Positions 25,982 through 33,231 of a stretch of 64,000 nt of DNA are shown piece after piece. How positions within the stretch are numbered: position 1 is the first letter of the stretch; every line of letters begins with the position of its first letter. Origin of the DNA: SB11 sp965222995 (GTDB taxonomy: Bacteria; Bacteroidota; Bacteroidia; UBA8524); assembly GCA_965222995.1 (NCBI GenBank), contig OZ244977.1, positions 1,550,001 through 1,614,000 of the forward strand. The letters are read 5' to 3'. Both the position numbers and the translations under genes were made by a program. A model generated the notes under the pieces. That model worked only from the letters and a program-made list of their open reading frames with translations. It ran no database searches and had not been told where the DNA came from.

Positions 25982-26524
25982 TTATTTCTTCTCTTCAGTT
26001 TTGCGATTTTTATACACCATTACCTCATTAAAATCTGTATAAAAATCATTCATTGTTCCTAAGTTCTTTTTCAGCTCTTTCATTTGCCCCTCATACCCAT
26101 TATTCGCATCTTCAAGCTTTTTGATGCTGGTATTCATACCTTCTATAGAACGTGTAAGCTGTGAGAAAATATCGTTTAGTTTATCAATATTTTCTTCCAT
26201 CTGGCTAAGCTTATTTTCCAAGTAATCGGTATTACGCTTCACAATTTCATTGTTCATACCTACCTGGTCATACACCTTAAAATCGTCTGTACCTTCGTCA
26301 AGTATACCGGGAAAAACCTTCTCCCACTTGTATTCATTACTTTTTCTTTTGAAGCGGAAAGATGAAATGATAAATACAACAACTTCTGTTGCTAAACCTG
26401 TGATAAATATTTCATCGGCATATTTCCAGTCTAAGAATTTCGCAATAGCACCCAGTATCACTACTGCAGCGCCAACACCATAAACAAAATTTAAATAATC
26501 AAAACGAGGTTTTGTTCTTTCCAT
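25982..26524 (-). CDS. gldL: GldL-like inner-membrane motor subunit
   Basis: A 180-residue protein with two N-terminal membrane helices (about 11-30 and 38-56) in the arrangement of GldL: LNFVYGVGAAVVILGAI then GLATEVVVFIISSF. The proton-path glutamate corresponds to E47. Compared from memory with F. johnsoniae, Y15 and K29 are kept, the His near position 30 is D32, and the acidic residue at the end of helix 2 (E59) appears as R57. The cytoplasmic tail (about 60-180) has heptad-like coiled-coil repeats (ENIDKLNDIFSQLTRSIEG). GldL pentamers surround two GldM helices. It lies 63 bases after bshC; a TAACTTTG box at 26552-26559 has no good -33 partner. Confidence 0.9.
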   Translation of the reverse strand: MERTKPRFDYLNFVYGVGAAVVILGAIAKFLDWKYADEIFITGLATEVVVFIISSFRFKRKSNEYKWEKVFPGILDEGTDDFKVYDQVGMNNEIVKRNTDYLENKLSQMEENIDKLNDIFSQLTRSIEGMNTSIKKLEDANNGYEGQMKELKKNLGTMNDFYTDFNEVMVYKNRKTEEKK

Positions 26525-26587
26525 TACACACTCTAGCCAATATTATTAAGACAAAGTTAAGTATAGCTAGGATGTATATGGGAAGTA

Positions 26588-28195
26588 TTATTCCAATGGG
26601 GGCAATACGATGATGAGTGGTTTTTTTTGCTGATTAAAAGTTTCTAACAATACTTCTATTATTTGTGGATTACAAATTTGAGGCTCTGAAAGTACTGTGT
26701 CTACTCGCTCTGTAAGTTTTCCTGATGTGAAAAACTTATTTTTTATAGATTCTATCTTTTTAAGCTGATTTTCAAACTTCTGCTTTTCTATTTTTTGAAG
26801 CTTGTTATCAAGCTTACCAAAAGTATCGGTTATTTTCTTAAACTCACCTTCCAAAAAAGGTTTAAGGTTTTGGTCAACCTCTAATGCTTTTTGTTTTATA
26901 GTTTCAAGCTGCTCTTCAACCAACTTATAATGCTCACTATAATCAGGTATCTCAGAACCGTTTTCGCTAACAAAAGCCTCAGTTAGTGTTCTCTCTTCGT
27001 TTAGAAAATTTATAGGTTCAAACCCTAAATCATTAATATTTTGAACGGTTTTCTCATTTAATAGTATTAATGACTTGCGAAGCTCTATTATAGGAAACTG
27101 AACTTCATTAGCATCAAATACTGTTTTTAGCTGCAACCAGTAATTTACTTCTGCCGACCCACCTATATATGCTATATTGGGTAGTATCACTTCTTGATAA
27201 AGCGGGCGCAACACTACATTTGGACTAAAATTTTCAGGGTGTTGCTCTATTTCTTGTTTTAACTGCTCTTCGGTAAACTCAATATCACTGTCTAAAGCTT
27301 TGTATACTCCATCTTCCTTTGCTACTCTATACCTGCCTTTAGGGGTTAGGTAAAAGAAGTTTATTTCTCTGGGATGTATTTGTGCTTTATAATCTTCGGC
27401 AAGTTTTTCTGTTATTTCTCTGGCTGCATTTACATTTTCAGTTCCGAAAATATCATTAGTTATGTAGGTTTTTAATAACTGTTTTTGCTCAATATTATCA
27501 GCATCAAGTACCACAAGTCCTTGTTCTCCAAACAAGATGTTCAGCACATATCGGGTAGCATTTGCCAGTGTATCAAACTTAGTATAAGCTTCTGTAAATA
27601 AATCTAATAGTTTTGTGGCTTCATGATCATTATTTAGCACTCCGTTAATGTCTTCCCTAAGATTGTTTATACTTAAAGGGTTAAGCCTTCCCACAGCACC
27701 TTCAAAACCTTCTTCACCTTCCCAAACAAATTTTTTATAATATAGATTTAAGTGGTTTATCTCCTCAAAATCATGGTCTTCACTTGCCATCCAAAAAACA
27801 GGCACGAAAGTATTTTCAGGGTATTGTTTTGCTAATTCCCTACACTTTGCTATAGTGCTTAGTATTTTGTTTACTACATATAAAGGGCCTAAGTATATGT
27901 GTACTTGTTGCCCTGTAGTTACCGTAAAAGTATTTTCATGGGCTAATGCTTCTATATTCTTAGCAACTAAGCTCTCAGTATCTAAAATGCCTTTATACTG
28001 TTGCTGCAATACTTTTACAAGTATTTCTCTATGCTGTTGGCTAAATGTACGTTGTGCTATTTTTTGCTTATATCCTTCATCATCATGACTATATTGATAG
28101 AACTCTTTTAGGGTAGGCTCCTGATTAAGATAATCGACTACTGTTTTTGAGTAATATTGATTAAGGTGCTTTTGTTTAGCAGCTATACATTGCAT
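26588..28195 (-). CDS. bshC: Bacillithiol biosynthesis cysteine-adding enzyme BshC
   Basis: A 535-residue protein of the BshC family, which adds cysteine to GlcN-malate to complete bacillithiol, the low-molecular-weight thiol used in place of glutathione. Family landmarks are TVTTGQQVHIYLGPLYVVNKI near residue 92 (as VTTGQQVHIYLGPLYV), VFWMASEDHDFEEINH near 133, and VLRPLYQEVILPNIAYIGGSAEVNYWLQL in shorter parts. The coiled-coil C-terminal segment is also present. The length is typical. It follows rimO by 19 bases and precedes gldL by 63. bshA and bshB are not in the window. Presence of bshC implies bacillithiol is made, which is relevant to the DinB-type proteins nearby. Confidence 0.95.
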   Translation of the reverse strand: MQCIAAKQKHLNQYYSKTVVDYLNQEPTLKEFYQYSHDDEGYKQKIAQRTFSQQHREILVKVLQQQYKGILDTESLVAKNIEALAHENTFTVTTGQQVHIYLGPLYVVNKILSTIAKCRELAKQYPENTFVPVFWMASEDHDFEEINHLNLYYKKFVWEGEEGFEGAVGRLNPLSINNLREDINGVLNNDHEATKLLDLFTEAYTKFDTLANATRYVLNILFGEQGLVVLDADNIEQKQLLKTYITNDIFGTENVNAAREITEKLAEDYKAQIHPREINFFYLTPKGRYRVAKEDGVYKALDSDIEFTEEQLKQEIEQHPENFSPNVVLRPLYQEVILPNIAYIGGSAEVNYWLQLKTVFDANEVQFPIIELRKSLILLNEKTVQNINDLGFEPINFLNEERTLTEAFVSENGSEIPDYSEHYKLVEEQLETIKQKALEVDQNLKPFLEGEFKKITDTFGKLDNKLQKIEKQKFENQLKKIESIKNKFFTSGKLTERVDTVLSEPQICNPQIIEVLLETFNQQKKPLIIVLPPLE

Positions 28196-28214
28196 AATTA
28201 ATTTCTTATAAGGA

Positions 28215-29528
28215 TTATATTACCACCTCTCCATACAAATCAAACTCAGCGGCATCTGTTATTTTTACTTTAGCAAAATCGCCTAAACGAGCATAGTTTT
28301 TTTCTGCATTTACTAAAACTTCGTTATCTACTTCAGGCGAATCATATTCGGTACGCCCAACAAAATACCCTCCTTCTACTCTATCAAACAGTACTTTGTA
28401 GGTATTGCCGATTTTTTGCTTGTTTATTTCCAGTGAAATTTCTTGCTGCACCTCCATTAGATTTTCCGCACGCTCTTCTTTCTCTTCTTCGGGTATGTCA
28501 TCAGCCAGTGTGTGGGCATGTGTGTTTTCTTCGTGTGAATAGGTAAATACACCCAAACGGTCAAACTTCATTTGTTTAATAAAATCTACCAGTTGGTTAT
28601 ACTCACTTTCTGTTTCTCCCGGATGCCCCACAAGCATAGTAGTGCGTATGCCTATATTGGGCACTTTTTGGCGAATGGTATCAATTACTTCTTCTGTACG
28701 CTTACGGGTAATGCCCCTACGCATTATTTTCAGCATATTATCGGTAGCATGTTGTAGCGGTATATCTATATAATTACAGATATTCTCGCGCTGTGCCATT
28801 ACTTCTAAAGCATCTACAGGAAATTGCGATGGGAATGCATAATGTAACCTAATCCACTCCAAGCCTTCAACATCGCTTAAGTTTCTTAGTAAATCAGCCA
28901 GATTACGTTTCCCGTATAAGTCTAAGCCGTAATAGGTACTGTCTTGTGCTATAAGCATTAACTCTTTTGTACCATTCTTAACAAGATTTTTAGCCTCAGC
29001 AACCAATTGTTCTATAGGTTTTGAAACATGCCCGCCACGCATTAGCGGTATGGCACAAAACGAGCATGGGCGGTTACACCCTTCTGATATTTTTAAATAA
29101 GCATAATGCTGTGGGGTTGTTATAAGCCGTTCACCCAATAAATCGTGCTTGTAGTCTGCACCTAAAGTCTTTAATATATTGGGGAGTTCAAGTGTTCCAA
29201 AATAAGCATCAACTTGTGGTATTTCTTTTTCTAGTTCGTCTTTATAGCGATGTGAAAGACAGCCTGTAACATATAGCTTATCAATATTACCTTCTTCTTT
29301 CTCTCCCACATAACGAAGTATAGTATCAACACTTTCTTGCTTGGCATTATCTATAAAGCCGCAAGTATTTACTATAATTATGTTTGAGTCGTCTTTTTGC
29401 GATTCGTGCTCTACTTCATAATCATTAGCTTTAAGCTGGCTGTAGAGCACCTCGCTATCCACCAAGTTTTTGCTACAACCCAGCGTAACTATGTTTATTT
29501 TGTTTAGTTTATGTGATTTGGTACGCAT
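28215..29528 (-). CDS. rimO: Ribosomal protein S12 methylthiotransferase RimO
   Basis: A 437-residue radical-SAM methylthiotransferase that modifies a conserved aspartate of ribosomal protein S12. Auxiliary-cluster cysteines are C18 (LGCSKN), C56 (NTCGFID) and C90 (TGCLSHR). The radical-SAM triad is C151, C155 and C158 in GCNRPCSFCAIPLMRG. The last 65 residues are a TRAM domain. GCSKNLVDSE is the RimO-type rather than MiaB-type opening. It lies in the minus-strand run between an OM protein (22-base gap) and bshC (19-base gap). Confidence 0.96.
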   Translation of the reverse strand: MRTKSHKLNKINIVTLGCSKNLVDSEVLYSQLKANDYEVEHESQKDDSNIIIVNTCGFIDNAKQESVDTILRYVGEKEEGNIDKLYVTGCLSHRYKDELEKEIPQVDAYFGTLELPNILKTLGADYKHDLLGERLITTPQHYAYLKISEGCNRPCSFCAIPLMRGGHVSKPIEQLVAEAKNLVKNGTKELMLIAQDSTYYGLDLYGKRNLADLLRNLSDVEGLEWIRLHYAFPSQFPVDALEVMAQRENICNYIDIPLQHATDNMLKIMRRGITRKRTEEVIDTIRQKVPNIGIRTTMLVGHPGETESEYNQLVDFIKQMKFDRLGVFTYSHEENTHAHTLADDIPEEEKEERAENLMEVQQEISLEINKQKIGNTYKVLFDRVEGGYFVGRTEYDSPEVDNEVLVNAEKNYARLGDFAKVKITDAAEFDLYGEVVI

Positions 29529-29550
29529 TTACAAAGTGCAAACTTAAAAA

Positions 29551-30282
29551 TTACTTATTGTTAATTACTAAGGGAAAAGAAGCCCCTAAATTAAATGTAT
29601 AAGGATGAAGGTGTAGTTTAGGGTGTTCTTTTGCAAAAAAGTTAGTTGCAGCGTACTCAAATATAGCCTTCCAAGTAATATCATATTTAAAAATTGGAAT
29701 CACATACCCCACTTCTGCATGTGTACTTAATACCCAGTTGGCATAGCCTTGATTATCGAAAACTTTCTTATCAAAATTATTTTCAGTTCTTCCACTAATG
29801 CTATAGTAATACTTAGTGTAACTATAAACACTAAGTTTTCGTAGGACATCAATACCTATAGCAAAAAATATTCTTTGGTTGGGGGAAAACTGCACCCCAA
29901 GAGGGATGCTTAAATAGTTATACGAATGGTTGATTTTAAATGAAGTAGGAGCATTTTCAAGTGAGGGGGGCTCGAAACCATTTCTAGGCAATATTTGGTC
30001 AGAAAACCTTGTTTCAATCATTCCTGATGTGTAGTTATACTTTTTGAAACCTACACCTGTATAAAAGCTAATTTTCTTTTTAGGGGTGAAGCTAAAACGT
30101 AACTCACTCTCAAAACCTAAACGAGGTTTTAAGTCTCTCCCGGGAATACTGTAAGGAAAGTCTGATGAAAAATTATATATAGATAAATTGCCACTTTGCT
30201 CAAAACTTAGTCTATACTCTTGAGCATTTATGAAGTATGGAAAAACTACACAAATAATAAATATAAGTGTCTTATACTGCAT
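29551..30282 (-). CDS. Outer-membrane beta-barrel protein, function unknown
   Basis: A 243-residue protein with a signal peptide (1-20, ending INA-Q) and alternating amphipathic strands with turns rich in Asn, Pro and aromatic residues (SFYTGVGFKKYNY, YNYLSIPLGVQFSP). This is the pattern of the small PorT/OmpW-like barrels common in Bacteroidota. No specific family is claimed. The gene sits between ftsY (13 bases) and rimO (22 bases) on the same strand, an unusual position for an envelope protein gene among translation genes. Confidence 0.75.
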   Translation of the reverse strand: MQYKTLIFIICVVFPYFINAQEYRLSFEQSGNLSIYNFSSDFPYSIPGRDLKPRLGFESELRFSFTPKKKISFYTGVGFKKYNYTSGMIETRFSDQILPRNGFEPPSLENAPTSFKINHSYNYLSIPLGVQFSPNQRIFFAIGIDVLRKLSVYSYTKYYYSISGRTENNFDKKVFDNQGYANWVLSTHAEVGYVIPIFKYDITWKAIFEYAATNFFAKEHPKLHLHPYTFNLGASFPLVINNK

Positions 30283-30295
30283 TCTTATATAAAGT

Positions 30296-31246
30296 TTACG
30301 CTTTGAAAAGCGAGTCTATAAACTCATGCTTGTTAAATACCTGTAAATCTTCCATTCCTTCTCCTACACCAATATACTTTACAGGTACTGAAAACTGGTC
30401 TGATATACCAATAACCACACCACCTTTTGCCGTTCCGTCTAATTTAGTCAGTGCTAAAGCATTTACTTCTGTGGCTGCCGTAAACTGGCGGGCTTGCTCA
30501 AAGGCATTTTGCCCTGTACTTGCATCAAGCACTAAAAGCACTTCATGGGGTGCATCAGGTATATGTTTTTGAACTACCCTTTTAATTTTAGATAGCTCAT
30601 TCATTAAGTTTACTTTATTGTGTAAACGTCCTGCCGTATCAATGATAGCTACATCATAACCACCTTCTGCGGCAGCTTTGGCTGTTTCAAAAGCTACGCT
30701 GGCAGGGTCTGCATCCATACCTTTTTCAACAATATCTACATCAACCCTTTTACTCCAAATTTTCAGTTGGTCAACTGCTGCTGCTCTAAATGTATCACCT
30801 GCACCTAAAAGTACTTTTTTGCCTTGCTGCTTAAATTGGTGAGATAGTTTACCTATGGTGGTGGTTTTACCCACACCATTTACACCAACAACCAGTATTA
30901 TATATGGTTTTACCCCTTGTGGAATTTGAAGCTCACCTGTAGTATTATTTCCCTCAGGCAATAAATCAGCAATTTCTTCTTTAAGCATTTCGTTCAACTC
31001 TGATGAGTTGACGTATTTGTCTTTTGAGGCGCGTTGTTCAATACGCTCGATGATTTTCAGCGTTGTTTCGATACCCACATCAGATGACACCAATATCTCT
31101 TCTAAATCATCTAAAAAATCTTCGCTAATGGTAGAACGACCAACAAGTGCTTTGCTAATTTTCCCTAATAAGCCTGTATTAGTTTTTTCTAAACCTTCGT
31201 CAAGCTTCTGCTTCTTATCTTTACTAAAAAAGCTAAATATGCCCAT
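30296..31246 (-). CDS. ftsY: Signal recognition particle receptor FtsY
   Basis: A 316-residue SRP GTPase that receives ribosome-SRP complexes at the inner membrane. It has an NG domain only, without the long acidic A domain of E. coli FtsY, as usual in this phylum. GTPase motifs: GVNGVGKTTTIGKL (G1, about 121), DTFRAAAVDQL, DTAGRLHNKVNLM (G3) and TKLDGTAKGG (G4). A short basic amphipathic start (MGIFSFFSKDKK) can contact lipid. A terminator lies 18 bases upstream, separating it from rpmB-rpmG-DUF4295, a gene order conserved in Bacteroidota. It heads the run that ends at gldM and the beta-helix gene. Confidence 0.96.
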   Translation of the reverse strand: MGIFSFFSKDKKQKLDEGLEKTNTGLLGKISKALVGRSTISEDFLDDLEEILVSSDVGIETTLKIIERIEQRASKDKYVNSSELNEMLKEEIADLLPEGNNTTGELQIPQGVKPYIILVVGVNGVGKTTTIGKLSHQFKQQGKKVLLGAGDTFRAAAVDQLKIWSKRVDVDIVEKGMDADPASVAFETAKAAAEGGYDVAIIDTAGRLHNKVNLMNELSKIKRVVQKHIPDAPHEVLLVLDASTGQNAFEQARQFTAATEVNALALTKLDGTAKGGVVIGISDQFSVPVKYIGVGEGMEDLQVFNKHEFIDSLFKA

Positions 31247-31263
31247 GTTTTATGTTATAAATA

Positions 31264-31295
31264 AAAAAGCTCCCTAAATAGTTTAGGAAGCTTTA
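31264..31295 (-). terminator. Terminator between DUF4295 gene and ftsY
   Basis: On the minus strand, arms aaagcttcctaaa and tttagggagcttt (one wobble pair) form a hairpin followed by a T tract. It ends the ribosomal protein transcript. It lies just ahead of ftsY, so partial read-through is possible. Confidence 0.82.
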
Positions 31296-31317
31296 AAATA
31301 TCTTCAATGTTACTAAA

Positions 31318-31473
31318 TTAAGATTTGAAATAATCTTTCACTTTGTCAGAAGGTATCATTTCTTCTTTAAAAGTATATGCACCGGTTTTTGGTGAACGGA
31401 CTGTTTTGATAACTTTTGTCCACTCTTTACCGCTACCTGCTGTTTTAAGTGTTGCTACAACTTTCTTTGCCAT
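31318..31473 (-). CDS. DUF4295 small basic protein
   Basis: A 51-residue basic protein translated from 31473 (MAKKVVATLKTAGSG... KDYFKS). It matches the DUF4295 family found immediately after rpmG in most Bacteroidota. Its position and charge suggest ribosome association; the precise role is not known to me. It lies 23 bases after rpmG and before the terminator. It is too short for routine ORF calling. Confidence 0.9.
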   Translation of the reverse strand: MAKKVVATLKTAGSGKEWTKVIKTVRSPKTGAYTFKEEMIPSDKVKDYFKS

Positions 31474-31496
31474 AACTCTTTATTGTTTTAGGGTTA

Positions 31497-31679
31497 TTAC
31501 TTAATTTCTTTATGAACAGTATACTTTTTTAAGATAGGGTTGTATTTTTTCAACTCCAGTCTTTCTGTAGTGTTCTTTTTATTTTTTGTAGTTATATAAC
31601 GAGAAGTTCCTGGTTGGCCACTCTCTTTGTGTTCTGTACACTCTAATATAACTTGAATACGATTACCTTTTTTAGCCAT
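31497..31679 (-). CDS. rpmG: 50S ribosomal protein L33
   Basis: A 60-residue L33 with the conserved start AKKGNRIQVILECTEHK and the RYITTKNKKNT, LELKKYNP and KYTVHKE segments. It has only one cysteine, so it is the zinc-independent (C-minus) form. It lies 23 bases after rpmB in the same transcript. Confidence 0.97.
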   Translation of the reverse strand: MAKKGNRIQVILECTEHKESGQPGTSRYITTKNKKNTTERLELKKYNPILKKYTVHKEIK

Positions 31680-31702
31680 GATGCTTTACCCTCTTGTGTA
31701 AA

Positions 31703-31936
31703 TTATATTTTGCCTTCGTTAACAAACTTTTTCAAGCAAGCAGAAATACCGTTTTTGTTTATAGTACGCATAGCTGATGTAGATACTTTTAGTGTAATCC
31801 ATTCATCAGTTTCAGGTATATAAAACTTTTTCACCTGCAAGTTAGGTCTGAATCTATGTTTCGTTTTTCTATTTGAGTGAGAAACTCTGTTACCCACTAA
31901 TGTTTTCTTCCCTGTTAAATCACAAACGCGTGCCAT
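31703..31936 (-). CDS. rpmB: 50S ribosomal protein L28
   Basis: A 77-residue L28 with the typical MARVCDLTGKKTLVGNRVSHS opening (as CDLTGKK and GNRVSHSNRKTKHRF) and C-terminal STSAMRTINKNG. It is the first gene of the rpmB-rpmG-DUF4295 transcript, with a good promoter 30 bases upstream. Confidence 0.97.
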   Translation of the reverse strand: MARVCDLTGKKTLVGNRVSHSNRKTKHRFRPNLQVKKFYIPETDEWITLKVSTSAMRTINKNGISACLKKFVNEGKI

Positions 31937-31965
31937 TGCTTCTTTTCTTTTTATTAAAAGGATTG

Positions 31966-31997
31966 CAAAGGTAAAATTATATTAGATAATAAACAAC
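31966..31997 (-). promoter_or_regulatory. Bacteroidota-type promoter for rpmB
   Basis: On the minus strand, GTTG (31994-31997) and TACCTTTG (31966-31973) are 20 bases apart. The -7 box matches TAnnTTTG perfectly and the -33 box has one change. The rpmB start is 30 bases downstream. Confidence 0.65.
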
Positions 31998-32015
31998 ACT
32001 ATAATGCTTTTTAGT

Positions 32016-33173
32016 TCATTCAGCATATAGCAAATATTTCTTACGCATATTTTTAAAGCTTGTTAACTCAGGCTCCCAACTATTGCGTATTTGTTGCAGG
32101 CTTTTTCCGGCTATAATTTGCTTGCGTAATTGGTCTGTGCCGGCCAGCTTATCAAAAAATGGGTTGAAGAACTTTTCTTTATTTGGAGATTCTTTATAAA
32201 AGTTCATTAACCATGTTAGGTATAATGAAGCATGTATGGGCATGTATGAGTTTCCAAAATCTGTTAATACAATTCCTTTACATTTTTGTCCTTTGTATTT
32301 TGGGTTCTCAGAAACTCCTTTAATAGGCTTTGGTGTAAACACATAACTTCCTTTCTCAAAGTCCGGTTTCCCTATTATTTCAAAGGGTTTATCTGTACCT
32401 CTCCCTACACTAACATCAGTACCCTCAAAAAAACAAAGTGAAGGATATAAATATATAGCTGCCATAGTAGGCAAATTGGGTGAGGGCTTTATTGGGAGTT
32501 TATAAAATGTTTTGTGTGTATAGTTTTTGCACTCGATAATAAACAGTTCGCACTGCATGTTATTAGGTAACCATTTTTCACCGTTAATCATTTGGGCATA
32601 CTCGGCAATGGTCATTCCATGTACCACAGGTACTTTGTGCATACCTACGAAGCTTCTGAATTTAGGGTCTAAAACAGGTCCGTCTACATAGTGTCCGTTG
32701 GGGTTAGGTCGGTCAAGAATAAGTAAAGGGATTTTATTCTCGGCACATGCTTCCATAATATAGTGCAGTGTAGAGATATAAGTATAAAACCTTGCCCCTA
32801 CATCCTGTATATCAAAAACTACTATATCAACACCTTTTAAATCTTGTTTAGTGGGTTTCTTTTTCTTTCCGTAGAGTGATAGTACTGGTATTTTGGTCTT
32901 TGCATCAATACCGCTTTTTATATGTGCTCCTGCCTCTGCATCGCCCCTAAAACCATGCTCAGGGGCAAATATTGTTTTAATGTTTACGTTTGAGTTTTTA
33001 AGGCTGTCTACCAAGTGAGTGCTTTTGATTACCGATGTTGGGTTTACTACCAAAGCAACGGTTTTATTTTTAAGTAAAGGCAGATAATCTTGGGTTTGTT
33101 CTGCCCCCACCGTTACTTGTGAAACACCGCTAAGCGAGACACATACTAAAACTATTTGCAGCAAATATTTCAC
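32016..33173 (-). CDS. NamZ-type (DUF1343) exo-beta-N-acetylmuramidase
   Basis: A 385-residue exported protein starting with GTG at 33173. Residues 1-18 are a signal peptide. The DUF1343/NamZ (GH171) core is clear: VALVVNPTSV, FAPEHGFRGDAEAGAH, VVFDIQDVGARFYTY, LDRPNPNG and GRGTDKPFEIIG. NamZ enzymes release terminal MurNAc from peptidoglycan fragments and act in cell-wall recycling, in the periplasm. It follows the FG-GAP lipoprotein by 58 bases with no promoter or terminator seen between, so the two may be co-transcribed. No other recycling gene (murQ, nagZ) is in the window. Confidence 0.9.
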   Translation of the reverse strand: MKYLLQIVLVCVSLSGVSQVTVGAEQTQDYLPLLKNKTVALVVNPTSVIKSTHLVDSLKNSNVNIKTIFAPEHGFRGDAEAGAHIKSGIDAKTKIPVLSLYGKKKKPTKQDLKGVDIVVFDIQDVGARFYTYISTLHYIMEACAENKIPLLILDRPNPNGHYVDGPVLDPKFRSFVGMHKVPVVHGMTIAEYAQMINGEKWLPNNMQCELFIIECKNYTHKTFYKLPIKPSPNLPTMAAIYLYPSLCFFEGTDVSVGRGTDKPFEIIGKPDFEKGSYVFTPKPIKGVSENPKYKGQKCKGIVLTDFGNSYMPIHASLYLTWLMNFYKESPNKEKFFNPFFDKLAGTDQLRKQIIAGKSLQQIRNSWEPELTSFKNMRKKYLLYAE

Positions 33174-33231
33174 CGGATAAGCTGTTGAATTACTTTTTTA
33201 AGAGCAACTTCAATACTTAATTGTTGCCTTA

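Noticed and set aside
10498..26524. A complete T9SS locus
   Set aside because: Only gldL, gldM and a sorting-domain cargo are present; gldK, gldN, sprA, sprE, sprT, porV and porU are absent from the window.
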